Assembly (NCBI RefSeq): GCF_018687755.1
Contig: NZ_CP061305.1
Location: 1,673,099 to 1,737,098 of the forward strand
Direction: 5' to 3'
From: Polynucleobacter sp. JS-Mosq-20-D10
Lineage (GTDB): Bacteria; Pseudomonadota; Gammaproteobacteria; Burkholderiales; Burkholderiaceae
Length of the DNA: 64,000 nt
Below the pieces are notes generated by a model. The model did not search any database. It was not told the origin of the DNA and saw only the letters and a list, made by a program, of their open reading frames with translations. This document shows, in pieces, positions 15,733 through 25,492 of the stretch. A program made the translations under genes and the position numbers. Positions within the stretch are counted from its first letter, which is position 1, and every line of letters begins with the position of its first letter.

Positions 15733-18116
15733 TCTATGGCAGCAAGCTTAGCAATACTGAGCTGCAGCCATTTCACACCATGGCGCTTGAAATTCACCTG
15801 TGCGCGCGCATCGGCATCATTACCCTCTAGGCCGGTAACGCGCCCTTCGCCAAACTTAGTATGGAACACATTTTGCCCAATCGTAAATGGGTAATTTCCT
15901 CGTGGTGGTGAGGCCATTCTAGTTACAGCGGTTGAGGCAGAGCCTACTCGTCCAATTTGCCTTGCAGGTCGCTCACGCTCGTTACCACTGTCAAAGAAAT
16001 CATTCGATCCAAACTCGCGCTGACGTGTGTAGCCATCTTGCCAAGTCGACCCTGAGCGTCCGCCATTTCCATTACTAGTACCACCCCAACGGGCATCCTT
16101 CACTTTTGGAGTGAGCCATTTCAACGAATCAGATGGCAACTCTTCCAAGAAGCGAGATGGCATGTTGTAACGAACTTGGCCGTGCAGCATGCGTGACTGT
16201 GTATGGGACAAGTAAAGACGCTCCTTTGCGCGAGTAATCGCAACATACATTAAGCGTCGCTCTTCTTCCAAACCATGCTGCTCATTAATACTGTTCTCAT
16301 GTGGGAATAGTCCCTCTTCTAAGCCAGTAATAAATACCGAAGTGAACTCCAACCCTTTAGCAGAGTGCACCGTCATCAGCTGCACAGCATCTTGGCCTGC
16401 CTGAGCTTGGTTATCACCAGCCTCAAGTGAAGCGTGCGAGAGGAATGCTGCTAATGGTGAGACCTCTACTACGCCAGGCGCATTCTCACCCGGTAGCGTA
16501 GCAGCAGTGGCATCCTGACCATAACCTTCTTCCGCAATAAATGCAGTTGCAGCATTAATTAATTCTTGTAAGTTTTCTACACGGTCCTGGCCTTCGCGCT
16601 CTGAGAGATAGTGCTGAATCAAGCCACTATTTTGAATCACGAATTCCACTGTCTCAGGCAAGGTGTTGTGACGAGTAGCTTCACGCATATGATCTACCAG
16701 GCGTACAAAGCCACCTAAGGATGCACCAGCTTTGCCGTCCAATGTCGATGCAGCCAAATACAAAGAACTGTTTTGTGCACGAGCCGCATCTTGCACAGCC
16801 TCAATCGATCTCGCCCCAATACCGCGTGTCGGAAAATTCACTACGCGGGAGAAAGAAGTGTCGTCATTGGGATTTTCTAGCAGACGTAAATACGCTAAGG
16901 CATGTTTAATCTCTGCGCGCTCGAAGAAGCGCAGTCCACCATACACACGATAGGGAATCGCCGCAGAAAATAAGGCGTGCTCAATAATGCGTGACTGAGC
17001 ATTACTTCTGTAGAGCAAAGCAATTTCAGTACGCTTGATGCCACTATTAACTAGGGCTTTAATTTCATCTACAAGCCATGCAGCTTCAGCGTGATCACTC
17101 GGGGCATCATAGATACGCACTGGCTCACCATGACCTGCATCGGTACGCAAGTTCTTGCCTAGACGATCCGTATTGTTGGAAATAAGGTAATTAGCTGTAT
17201 CTAAGATGTGGCCATGTGAGCGGTAATTTTGCTCAAGCTTGACCATCAACGGGTGATATTGCTTTTCATACAGACGCATGTTCTCTACATCTGCACCGCG
17301 GAAAGCGTAAATACTTTGATCATCATCACCTACCGCAAAAACTGCACTACTTCCCATGCCGCTGACATTGACACGACTAGCGTCGTGACCAGAGAGTAAT
17401 TTGAGCCAAGCGTATTGCAAGGCATTGGTGTCTTGAAACTCATCAATCAAAATATGACGGAAGCGTTCTTGATAGTGCGTACGAATAGCCTCGTTATGTT
17501 TGAGCAATTCATAACTGCGTAACAAGAGTTCAGCAAAGTCGACAACACCTTCACGCTGGCACTGCTCATCGTAAGCTTCGTACAGCTGAGCCATCTTGGC
17601 CTGGAAGTCATCGCCTACGGATAACTCTTTGGCACGCTGACCACGCTCTTTGGCGTGCGCAATGAAGTATTGCAACTGCTTAGGGGGGTATTTCTCATCA
17701 TCGACCTTTAAGCCCTTCAAAAGCCGCTTAATGGCAGAAAGCTGATCTTGGGTATCCAAAATCTGAAAAGTGGACGGCAAACCGGCTTCTTTGTGATGCG
17801 CACGCAATAAACGGTTGCAAAGTCCATGAAAAGTACCGATCCACATGCCCCGGGTGTTGATGGGCAACATGGCACTGAGACGCAACATCATCTCTTTGGC
17901 AGCTTTATTAGTAAAGGTCACCGCTAGGACGCCAATAGGTGAAACCTGGCCCGTTTGGATCAACCAAGCTATACGGGTCGTCAGAACGCGGGTTTTTCCA
18001 CTCCCAGCGCCAGCCAAAATCAGGGCTGACTGGCCCTGGCCATTTTCATTTACCGGCGGGAGGGTCACTGCCTCGCGTTGTTCTGGATTAAGGTTTGCGA
18101 GTAGGTCTGAGTACAT
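15729..18116 (-). CDS. uvrD: ATP-dependent DNA helicase UvrD (helicase II)
   Basis: Superfamily 1A 3'-5' helicase acting in nucleotide excision and mismatch repair. The 795-residue protein has Walker A (AGAGSGKTRVLTTRI), the DEFQDTN Walker B, GDDDQSIYAFRGA, the QLMTVHSAKGLEF motif and ITRAKERLYL. The C-terminal segment from about residue 740 (FHTKFGEGRVTGLEG ... VKWLQLSIAKL) is the UvrD-type tail that contacts RNA polymerase, which argues for UvrD over Rep. The start codon is only 24 bases from the divergent valS start, with a -10-like TATAAT seven bases upstream. Confidence 0.95.
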   Translation of the reverse strand: MYSDLLANLNPEQREAVTLPPVNENGQGQSALILAGAGSGKTRVLTTRIAWLIQTGQVSPIGVLAVTFTNKAAKEMMLRLSAMLPINTRGMWIGTFHGLCNRLLRAHHKEAGLPSTFQILDTQDQLSAIKRLLKGLKVDDEKYPPKQLQYFIAHAKERGQRAKELSVGDDFQAKMAQLYEAYDEQCQREGVVDFAELLLRSYELLKHNEAIRTHYQERFRHILIDEFQDTNALQYAWLKLLSGHDASRVNVSGMGSSAVFAVGDDDQSIYAFRGADVENMRLYEKQYHPLMVKLEQNYRSHGHILDTANYLISNNTDRLGKNLRTDAGHGEPVRIYDAPSDHAEAAWLVDEIKALVNSGIKRTEIALLYRSNAQSRIIEHALFSAAIPYRVYGGLRFFERAEIKHALAYLRLLENPNDDTSFSRVVNFPTRGIGARSIEAVQDAARAQNSSLYLAASTLDGKAGASLGGFVRLVDHMREATRHNTLPETVEFVIQNSGLIQHYLSEREGQDRVENLQELINAATAFIAEEGYGQDATAATLPGENAPGVVEVSPLAAFLSHASLEAGDNQAQAGQDAVQLMTVHSAKGLEFTSVFITGLEEGLFPHENSINEQHGLEEERRLMYVAITRAKERLYLSHTQSRMLHGQVRYNMPSRFLEELPSDSLKWLTPKVKDARWGGTSNGNGGRSGSTWQDGYTRQREFGSNDFFDSGNERERPARQIGRVGSASTAVTRMASPPRGNYPFTIGQNVFHTKFGEGRVTGLEGNDADARAQVNFKRHGVKWLQLSIAKLAAID

Positions 18117-18123
18117 CGCCCCA

Positions 18124-18131
18124 ATTATAAT
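18124..18131. promoter_or_regulatory. Shared -10 element between uvrD and valS
   Basis: The eight bases ATTATAAT contain a perfect TATAAT on both strands (plus 18126-18131, minus 18129-18124). They lie seven bases from the uvrD ATG and nine from the valS ATG, with no room for a usual leader. -35 likeness is weak on both sides. If used, both mRNAs would begin at or within a few bases of the start codon. Confidence 0.45.
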
Positions 18132-18140
18132 TTGCCTCTT

Positions 18141-21041
18141 ATGCCAAATGCTTCGAATACCCCTAATTCACCCGACTCCCCATTAACTAGTTCTTTAGAC
18201 GAACTGGCCAAATCCTACGAACCCGCCCCAATTGAAGCTTATTGGGGTCCGGAATGGGAACGCCGAGGCATTGCCGACGCCACCCTAGTTGAGGGCAAGG
18301 GAGATTTCTCGATTCAGCTACCGCCACCGAATGTGACCGGCACACTACACATGGGTCACGCTTTTAACCAAACCATCATGGATGGCTTGGTGCGTCATGC
18401 CCGTATGTCTGGCAAAAATACCTTGTGGGTTCCGGGTACAGACCATGCTGGTATCGCCACACAAATCGTGGTTGAGCGCCAGCTTGATGCACAGAAGATC
18501 TCTCGCCACGATTTAGGTCGCGAGAAATTTTTAGAAAAAGTATGGGAGTGGAAAGAAACTTCTGGCAATACGATTACCCGTCAGATTCGTCGCTTAGGCG
18601 CCTCAATTGATTGGAGTAAAGAATATTTCACGATGGACAGCAAGATGTCCAAAGCAGTTGTTGAGGTATTCGTTCGCCTGCATGAACAAGGATTAATTTA
18701 CCGCGGTAAACGTTTGGTGAACTGGGACCCGGTACTCGGCACGGCTGTTTCAGATCTAGAAGTAGTGAGCGAGGAAGAAGATGGCTCCATGTGGCACATC
18801 CGCTATCCATTAGCAGATGGCTCCGGACACCTGACCGTTGCTACCACGCGCCCAGAGACTTTATTGGGCGACGTCGCCGTGATGGTCAACCCAGAAGATG
18901 AGCGCTACAAAAACCTCATTGGCAAGTCAGTGCAATTGCCGCTATGCAATCGTGAAATTCCAATCATTGCCGATGACTATGTTGATTTAGCCTTTGGTAC
19001 TGGTGTAGTTAAAGTAACACCTGCGCATGACTTCAACGACTATGCCGTTGGACAACGCCATCAATTACCACTCATCAATATCTTGACCCTCGATGCCAAG
19101 ATTAATGAGAATGCGCCTGCGGTTTATCAAGGCCTTGAGCGCTTTGCTGCCCGCAAACAAATCGTTGCCGACTTAGATGCAGCCGGCTTATTAGAAAAAG
19201 TACAGCCACATAAATTAATGGTGCCACGCGGTGATCGCACCCAAACCATTATTGAACCGATGCTCACTGACCAGTGGTTTGTCGCAGTATCCAAACCCAG
19301 TCCAGATAACCAATATCAACCAGGCTCCTCTATTGCAGGCGCTGCGCTTGATGCAGTAAAAAATGGTGACATTAAACTCGTTCCAGAAAACTGGATTAGC
19401 ACCTACTCTCAGTGGTTAGAAAATATTCAGGACTGGTGCATCTCTCGACAACTCTGGTGGGGTCATCAAATCCCCGCCTGGTATGGCGAGGATGGTCAAA
19501 TTTTTGTAGCACGCTCTGAAGAAGAGGCGAAAGTCAAAGCTACTGCTGCCGGCTATAGCGGTCAACTCAATCGTGACCCCGATGTTTTGGACACTTGGTT
19601 TAGCTCTGCACTGGTGCCATTTAGTTCATTAGGCTGGCCAGAGGAAACGCCTGCCCTGAATCATTTCTTACCGTCATCGGTCTTGGTCACGGGCTTTGAC
19701 ATCATCTTCTTCTGGGTAGCCAGAATGGTCATGATGACCTGCCATTTCACTGGCAAGGTGCCTTTCAATACCGTGTATGTGCACGGCCTAGTTCGTGATG
19801 CTGAAGGCCAGAAGATGAGTAAGTCCAAAGGGAATACTTTGGATCCTATCGATTTAATTGACGGCATCAAGATTGAAAACTTGGTTGCAAAGCGCACTAC
19901 CGGTTTGATGAATCCAAAGCAAGCTGAAAGCATTAGTAAAAAAACAAAGAGGGAGTTTCCAGAAGGCATTCCTGCATTTGGTACAGATGCTCTGCGCTTT
20001 ACCTTCGCTTCACTTGCATCACTGGGTCGAAATATTAACTTTGACCAAAAACGTTGTGAAGGCTATCGTAACTTCTGCAACAAGCTATGGAACGCTACTC
20101 GCTTTGTGCTGATGAACTGCCCCGGCAACGATGAAGAAAATGGCTTTGCACCGTGCGACAACCAATGCGGTCCAGAAGGCTACCTCGAATTTTCAGCAGC
20201 AGATCGTTGGATTGTTTCTTTGTTGCAAAGAACCGAAGCTGATGTTGCGAAAGGCTTCCAAAACTATCGCTTTGACAATATTGCTACTAGCATCTACCAG
20301 TTTGTTTGGGATGAGTATTGCGATTGGTACTTAGAGCTAGCCAAGGTTCAATTACAAACTGGTACCCCTGCTCAGCAACGCGCTACTCGTCGTACCCTTC
20401 TACGCGTTTTGGAAACCATCTTGCGTATGGCGCATCCACTCATTCCATTCATTACCGAAACCCTTTGGCAAACCGTTGGACCGAAGGTTGGTAAAGAGCT
20501 TGCCAAACAAGATAAGCAAACCGTTGCGCTGCAGCCATACCCGGTTGCTCAACTCGATAAGATTGATGAGCAAAGCGAAGCTTGGGTAGCTCAGATTAAA
20601 TCGATTGTGGATGCTTGCCGTAATCTACGTGGCGAGATGCAAGTTTCTCCTGCACTCAAGGTGCCTCTTTGGATTAGTGGCCCGCAAGATTTCTTGAAAA
20701 AGGCCAGTCCGTACTTGACTGCTTTAGCCAAACTATCTGAAGTCAAAATCTACGATGACGAGTCCGCCCTAGAGAGTGATGCCCCAGGCGCGCCAATGGC
20801 CTTGGTTGGTAATCTGAAGTTGTTACTCAAAATTGAAGTAGATGTAGCTGCTGAAAGAATTCGTCTAGGTAAGGAAATTGAGCGCCTAGCCAATGAAATC
20901 ACGAAAGCACGCAGCAAGCTTGGTAACGAAAGCTTTGTAGCTCGTGCCCCAGAAGAGGTAGTTGCTCAAGAAAAACAACGCCTTGCAGGCTTTGAGCAAA
21001 ACTATGAGAAGCTTGTTGCACAATTAGAACGCCTCAAATAA
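18141..21041 (+). CDS. valS: Valyl-tRNA synthetase
   Basis: Class I synthetase of 966 residues. The HIGH box is in PPPNVTGTLHMGHAF and the KMSKS box in GQKMSKSKGNTLDP; the editing domain lies between them (TTRPETLLGDVAV). The C-terminal arm, from about residue 900, is a Lys/Glu-rich coiled coil (AAERIRLGKEIERLANEI), as expected for ValS. I start at the ATG; the in-frame TTG nine bases earlier is unlikely. galU follows after 13 bases. Confidence 0.97.
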   Translation: MPNASNTPNSPDSPLTSSLDELAKSYEPAPIEAYWGPEWERRGIADATLVEGKGDFSIQLPPPNVTGTLHMGHAFNQTIMDGLVRHARMSGKNTLWVPGTDHAGIATQIVVERQLDAQKISRHDLGREKFLEKVWEWKETSGNTITRQIRRLGASIDWSKEYFTMDSKMSKAVVEVFVRLHEQGLIYRGKRLVNWDPVLGTAVSDLEVVSEEEDGSMWHIRYPLADGSGHLTVATTRPETLLGDVAVMVNPEDERYKNLIGKSVQLPLCNREIPIIADDYVDLAFGTGVVKVTPAHDFNDYAVGQRHQLPLINILTLDAKINENAPAVYQGLERFAARKQIVADLDAAGLLEKVQPHKLMVPRGDRTQTIIEPMLTDQWFVAVSKPSPDNQYQPGSSIAGAALDAVKNGDIKLVPENWISTYSQWLENIQDWCISRQLWWGHQIPAWYGEDGQIFVARSEEEAKVKATAAGYSGQLNRDPDVLDTWFSSALVPFSSLGWPEETPALNHFLPSSVLVTGFDIIFFWVARMVMMTCHFTGKVPFNTVYVHGLVRDAEGQKMSKSKGNTLDPIDLIDGIKIENLVAKRTTGLMNPKQAESISKKTKREFPEGIPAFGTDALRFTFASLASLGRNINFDQKRCEGYRNFCNKLWNATRFVLMNCPGNDEENGFAPCDNQCGPEGYLEFSAADRWIVSLLQRTEADVAKGFQNYRFDNIATSIYQFVWDEYCDWYLELAKVQLQTGTPAQQRATRRTLLRVLETILRMAHPLIPFITETLWQTVGPKVGKELAKQDKQTVALQPYPVAQLDKIDEQSEAWVAQIKSIVDACRNLRGEMQVSPALKVPLWISGPQDFLKKASPYLTALAKLSEVKIYDDESALESDAPGAPMALVGNLKLLLKIEVDVAAERIRLGKEIERLANEITKARSKLGNESFVARAPEEVVAQEKQRLAGFEQNYEKLVAQLERLK

Positions 21042-21054
21042 GAACGGATCGTCC

Positions 21055-21945
21055 ATGCCATTACATTTCAACTCTAAAAAAGTAACGAAGGCTGTATTTC
21101 CGGTTGCGGGATTCGGTACGCGATTTTTACCAGCCACTAAAGCAAGTCCGAAAGAAATGCTCAATGTCGTTGATAAGCCGCTGATTCAATATGCGGTTGA
21201 TGAAGCGATTGCCGCTGGAATTACTGAGTTAATTTTTGTTACAGGCCGTAGCAAACGCGCAATTGAAGATCACTTTGATAAAGCTTACGAATTAGAAGCA
21301 GCTCTTGAAGCTAAGAATAAGCAAGATCTTCTTCATCTAGTTCGCAGCGTGAAACCAGATAATGTGAATTGTGTTTACATCAGACAATCGGAGCCATTGG
21401 GTTTAGGTCATGCTGTTTTATGCGCTGAGAAGCTAGTAGGTGACGAACCTTTTGCAATCATCTTGGCGGATGACCTTTTAGATGGACACCCTCCAGTACT
21501 TTCGCAAATGCTGAAGGTTCATGAAGAGCAAGAGGGTTCAGTATTAGCCGTTGAGAAAATTGACCCCTCAAGAAGTGGCTCCTACGGAATCATCTCTGGC
21601 AATGAAATAAAAAAAGGTATCCATCTACTCAATGGCATCGTTGAAAAACCGAAGCCAGCTGATGCGCCATCCGATCTCGCAGTAGTAGGGCGCTACGTAC
21701 TCTCATCAAAGATTTTTGATCACATTCGCAATGTAAAGCCTGGCGCAGGTGGAGAAATTCAGCTGACTGATGCCATTGCATCCTTGCTGAAAGAAGAACC
21801 TGTATTTGCCTATGAATATGATGGGGTCCGCTATGACTGTGGCAGTAAGTTGGGCTACCTAAAAGCTTCAGTTGACTTTGCTTTGCGCCACCCAGAAGTT
21901 GGCGAGGAATTTGCTAAATACCTAAAAAGCCGGTCTTTAAGGTAA
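21055..21945 (+). CDS. galU: UTP--glucose-1-phosphate uridylyltransferase
   Basis: Makes UDP-glucose for cell-surface polysaccharides. The 296-residue protein opens with the nucleotidyltransferase loop AVFPVAGFGTRFLPATKASPK, then has the LADDLLDG metal site and GIVEKPKP, all typical of bacterial GalU. It is probably cotranscribed with valS and is followed by a strong terminator. Confidence 0.96.
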   Translation: MPLHFNSKKVTKAVFPVAGFGTRFLPATKASPKEMLNVVDKPLIQYAVDEAIAAGITELIFVTGRSKRAIEDHFDKAYELEAALEAKNKQDLLHLVRSVKPDNVNCVYIRQSEPLGLGHAVLCAEKLVGDEPFAIILADDLLDGHPPVLSQMLKVHEEQEGSVLAVEKIDPSRSGSYGIISGNEIKKGIHLLNGIVEKPKPADAPSDLAVVGRYVLSSKIFDHIRNVKPGAGGEIQLTDAIASLLKEEPVFAYEYDGVRYDCGSKLGYLKASVDFALRHPEVGEEFAKYLKSRSLR

Positions 21946-21963
21946 TCCCATGCAATAAAAAGC

Positions 21964-21996
21964 AAAAAAGGCAGAAATTACTTTCTGCCTTTTCTT
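21964..21996. terminator. Bidirectional terminator between galU and the tusA-like gene
   Basis: An 11-bp perfect stem (AAAGGCAGAAA / TTTCTGCCTTT) with a TTAC loop, flanked by A-rich and T-rich tracts, lies between convergent genes and can serve both. Confidence 0.85.
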
Positions 21997-22028
21997 TGGG
22001 GTTAAAGGTTTGCGACACTACATCAGAT

Positions 22029-22268
22029 CTATCTTCTCTTTAAAAAGAAAACTAGAACATCACCCTCTGCAGTACTAGAGAGCAGTTCATTACCGGTCTG
22101 CTTAGCAAACGCAGGAAAGTCATGGGCAGCACCAGCATCTGTGGCCTTCACTTTCAGTACTTCACCTGATTGCATGGTAGCTAGGGCTTTCTTGGTGCGC
22201 AGGATTGGGAGCGGGCAATTCATGCCGATCGCGTCGACCTCGAGATTAAATTCGATGACATCGCTCAT
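22029..22268 (-). CDS. TusA/SirA-family sulfur carrier protein
   Basis: A 79-residue protein with the family motif MNCPLPILRTKKAL, in which the CPxP cysteine (C18) carries persulfide sulfur. TusA proteins pass sulfur to tRNA thiolation or to molybdenum cofactor synthesis; whether this copy is the tRNA-type TusA is not certain. It overlaps the alaS stop by four bases (ATGA) and so is translationally coupled to alaS. Confidence 0.9.
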   Translation of the reverse strand: MSDVIEFNLEVDAIGMNCPLPILRTKKALATMQSGEVLKVKATDAGAAHDFPAFAKQTGNELLSSTAEGDVLVFFLKRR

Positions 22269-24889
22269 TTAGATGCCACCCAATCTTTTACACCAGCTAA
22301 AGCCACCCCCAACTTGCTTGGATCGGTACCACCGGCCATCGCCATCTCCGGCTTACCTCCGCCCTTACCGCCAACCTGCTGGGCAACGAAGTTCACTAAG
22401 TCACCTGCTTTTACCTTAGCAATCGAATCCGCAGTCACACCTGCAATCAGACTCACCTTGTCACCCTGCACTGAAGCCAAAACAATCGCCGCAGTCTTTA
22501 ACTTTGCTTTCAGGGCATCCATAGTCTCGCGCAAGACTTGAGCATCTGCGCCATCCAAGCGAGCCGCTAAGACCTTGATACCGTTTACATCAATCGCTTG
22601 CATTGCCAACTCATCACCTTGGCTTGCAGCGAGCTTGGAATTGACCTTATCTAACTCTCTTTCAGCCTGACGCAAACTATCTTGAAGTTGAGCAACACGA
22701 CTCACCAAATCACCGGGGTGGGTTTTGAGAACTGCAGCCGCTTCATTAATTTTGTCTTCTAAACCTTGCAAGAAGTTCAGGGCATTTTTGCCAGTTACCG
22801 CCTCAACACGACGGATACCAGCCGCTACACCACCTTCAGAAATAATCTTCAAGCTACCGATATCACCAGTACGTCCAACGTGAGTTCCACCGCACAACTC
22901 CTTAGAGCTGCCGATTTCCAGTACGCGAACTTCGTCAGCATACTTTTCACCGAAGAGCATCGTGGCACCGGTTTTCTGAGCATCGTCAAGAAGCATCACT
23001 TTTCCGGAGGTCGCAGTATTTGCCAAAATTTCGGCATTCACAATATCTTCTACCCGACGAATTTCTTGTACGGTAATGGGTGCGTTGTGAGTGAAATCAA
23101 AACGGGTTTTACTAGCATCAACTAAAGAACCTTTTTGCTGCACATGATCACCCAATACTTCACGCAAGGCTTTATGCAAAATATGTGTGGCACTGTGGTT
23201 ACGCATTATTTCTGTTCTTTGCTGAGCATCTACCAAGGCGTTCAACGTATCGCCCACCTTGAGCTCCCCCTCTTGCACTTCGCCCTGATGTCCAAAAACA
23301 TCCGCCTGAATCTTGAAAGTATCTTCAACTGCGAAGCGAACCACATCATTGCGCAACTCACCCTTGTCTCCAACTTGTCCACCAGACTCAGCATAAAAAG
23401 GCGTGTTATCCAACACGATCACTGCTACATCACCAGCCTTAATAGACTGCACTGCAGAACCATCAACATAGAGCGCGGTTACTTTGGCGCCTTCATACTT
23501 CAAGGTGTCGTAGCCGTGGAACTGGGTTGGCTTACCGGAATAACCTAAGCCTTGAGCCACTTTGAACTTACCTGCTGCTCTTGCTTGATCGCGCTGCTTT
23601 TGCATTGCCAAGTCGAAACCTTCGGCATCGACTGTGACATCGCGCTCACGGCATACGTCAGCAGTGAGATCCAATGGGAACCCAAAGGTATCGTGTAAGC
23701 GGAAAGCGGTTTCACCATCAACCGTCTTAGCGCCACCAGTAAGTGCGCTCTCCAAAATCTCCATACCGTTAGCGATTGTCTGGAAGAAACGCTCTTCCTC
23801 CTGCTTAATCACTTCACTTACTTTATCTTTCGCTGCCTGCAACTCTGGATAAGCCTGACCCATCTCTTTTACGAGGGCGGGAACCAGTTGGTAAAAGAAA
23901 GGTTTGCGTGCGCCTAATTTGTAGCCATGACGAATTGCGCGGCGTGTAATACGACGAAGGACATAGCCGCGGCCTGCGTTACCTGGAATCACACCATCCG
24001 CCACAATAAAACTACAGGCGCGAATGTGATCGGCAATGACTTTGAGAGATGGGCTAGTAGAATCGCAATTCTCACCACCAGCTGCATCAACAGCCTCTTT
24101 AGCTGCTTTGAGCAAATTCACAAAGAGGTCAATCTCATAGTTCGAGTGCACGTGCTGCAACACTGCCGCAATACGCTCAAGGCCCATACCAGTATCGACA
24201 CTCGGCTTGGGCAATGGATGCATATTGCCCGCTTCATCGCGATTGAACTGCATGAATACGTTATTCCAGATCTCAATATAGCGATCGCCATCTTCATCAG
24301 GACTACCAGGAGGACCACCAGCAATATGTGGGCCGTGGTCATAGAAGATTTCAGTACAGGGGCCGCATGGACCTGTATCGCCCATCATCCAGAAGTTATC
24401 TGAAGCATAACGAGCGCCTTTGTTATCGCCAATGCGAATAATGCGCTCAGCTGGAACGCCGATTTGCTTATTCCAAATCTCATAAGCCTCGTCATCTTCC
24501 GCGTAGACGGTGACGAGCAGCTTTTCTTCTGGCAGCTTAAAGACTTCAGTCAGCAATCCCCACGCAAACTGAATCGCATCCTTCTTGAAGTAATCCCCAA
24601 AAGAGAAATTACCCAGCATTTCAAAAAAGGTGTGGTGACGCGCTGTATAGCCAACGTTATCCAAGTCATTGTGTTTGCCACCGGCACGAATACATTTCTG
24701 GGCGGTTGTAGCTCGGTTGTAAGGGCGCTTATCAAAGCCTAAAAACACGTCCTTAAACTGATTCATCCCCGCATTGGTAAATAGCAGGGTTGGGTCGTCT
24801 CCAGGCACCACTGGGCTGGATGGGACAATTTGATGGCCTTTTTGGGCGAAGTAGTCCAGGTACGCCTGGCGAATTTGAGAGACTTTCAT
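22265..24889 (-). CDS. alaS: Alanyl-tRNA synthetase
   Basis: Class II synthetase, 874 residues. It shows the N-terminal aminoacylation core (FTNAGMNQFKDVFLG, RAGGKHNDLDNVG), the editing-domain zinc ligands (NHSATHILHKAL and ELCGGTHVGRTGDIG), and a C-terminal Gly-rich domain (VGGKGGGKPEMAMAGG). I start at MKVSQIRQAYL; the 28 codons before it in the open frame are not alaS-like. A promoter with -10 GATAAT ends seven bases from this ATG, so the message may be leaderless. Confidence 0.97.
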   Translation of the reverse strand: MKVSQIRQAYLDYFAQKGHQIVPSSPVVPGDDPTLLFTNAGMNQFKDVFLGFDKRPYNRATTAQKCIRAGGKHNDLDNVGYTARHHTFFEMLGNFSFGDYFKKDAIQFAWGLLTEVFKLPEEKLLVTVYAEDDEAYEIWNKQIGVPAERIIRIGDNKGARYASDNFWMMGDTGPCGPCTEIFYDHGPHIAGGPPGSPDEDGDRYIEIWNNVFMQFNRDEAGNMHPLPKPSVDTGMGLERIAAVLQHVHSNYEIDLFVNLLKAAKEAVDAAGGENCDSTSPSLKVIADHIRACSFIVADGVIPGNAGRGYVLRRITRRAIRHGYKLGARKPFFYQLVPALVKEMGQAYPELQAAKDKVSEVIKQEEERFFQTIANGMEILESALTGGAKTVDGETAFRLHDTFGFPLDLTADVCRERDVTVDAEGFDLAMQKQRDQARAAGKFKVAQGLGYSGKPTQFHGYDTLKYEGAKVTALYVDGSAVQSIKAGDVAVIVLDNTPFYAESGGQVGDKGELRNDVVRFAVEDTFKIQADVFGHQGEVQEGELKVGDTLNALVDAQQRTEIMRNHSATHILHKALREVLGDHVQQKGSLVDASKTRFDFTHNAPITVQEIRRVEDIVNAEILANTATSGKVMLLDDAQKTGATMLFGEKYADEVRVLEIGSSKELCGGTHVGRTGDIGSLKIISEGGVAAGIRRVEAVTGKNALNFLQGLEDKINEAAAVLKTHPGDLVSRVAQLQDSLRQAERELDKVNSKLAASQGDELAMQAIDVNGIKVLAARLDGADAQVLRETMDALKAKLKTAAIVLASVQGDKVSLIAGVTADSIAKVKAGDLVNFVAQQVGGKGGGKPEMAMAGGTDPSKLGVALAGVKDWVASK

Positions 24890-24896
24890 GCGAATA

Positions 24897-24925
24897 ATTA
24901 TCGCATTGGCACTTGTCGGGGGCAA
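24897..24925 (-). promoter_or_regulatory. Probable alaS promoter
   Basis: On the minus strand, -35 TTGCCC and -10 GATAAT are exactly 17 bases apart, and the -10 is extended (TGC directly before it). The hexamer ends seven bases from the alaS ATG, so transcription would begin at or one base from the start codon. Confidence 0.6.
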
Positions 24926-25012
24926 ACCTTGGGTAAAGCACCTCAATCCTGCCTTACAATCCCGTAACATCAATAAATAGATCGACCCTTAAGTCGATAT
25001 AAGGAGCTCAAC

Positions 25013-25474
25013 TTGAAAATTCGCAATCAACGGGATTTTGGCGCAGGAATCATGTATATGGTTATTGGCCTATTCTTCACCATCGTAGCTACCCAGTACC
25101 CCATGGGCACTGCAGCCAAGATGGGGCCAGGCTACTTTCCATTTTGGCTTGGCATACTGATGACGCTTTTAGGGCTCTTAGTACTAGTTAAATCTATGGG
25201 TGCTAAAGCTGCAATCGAATCCATTCCTAAGTTCAATTGGAAGATCATTGCGCAAATTACAGGATCGGTAGTGCTCTATGGCTTATTACTGCCACGCATG
25301 GGCTTTTTAGTCGCTGTAGTGGCCTTGGTACTAGTGTCAGCTAGCGCCAGCAAAGAGTTCACTTGGAAAGGCTCCTTGATCAATGCAGCCTTCCTAGTGA
25401 CCTTCACTTACTCAGTCTTTGTTTTGGGTCTCAAGCTTCAGTTCCCACTCCTACCAGTATTCCTACAACAATAA
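25013..25474 (+). CDS. tctB: Tripartite tricarboxylate transporter small membrane subunit TctB
   Basis: A 153-residue inner membrane protein with four predicted helices, starting MKIRNQRDFGAGIMYMVIG; the GPGYFPFWLGILMTLLG segment is typical of TctB. The start codon is TTG, decided by AAGGAG seven bases upstream. A 6-bp hairpin (ATCGAC / GTCGAT, 24981-24998) ends two bases before that ribosome site and could affect translation. A -10-like TACAAT is at 24955-24960. tctA follows after 18 bases; no binding-protein gene is nearby. Confidence 0.9.
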   Translation: MKIRNQRDFGAGIMYMVIGLFFTIVATQYPMGTAAKMGPGYFPFWLGILMTLLGLLVLVKSMGAKAAIESIPKFNWKIIAQITGSVVLYGLLLPRMGFLVAVVALVLVSASASKEFTWKGSLINAAFLVTFTYSVFVLGLKLQFPLLPVFLQQ

Positions 25475-25492
25475 CGAACCGGGACTCTCAAA

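Noticed and set aside
24118..24742. Long open frames opposite and alongside alaS
   Set aside because: They lie wholly inside a well-supported synthetase gene, have no family resemblance and no ribosome sites; they are codon shadows. The same holds for the many frames inside polA, dxs, uvrD, ileS and clpA.
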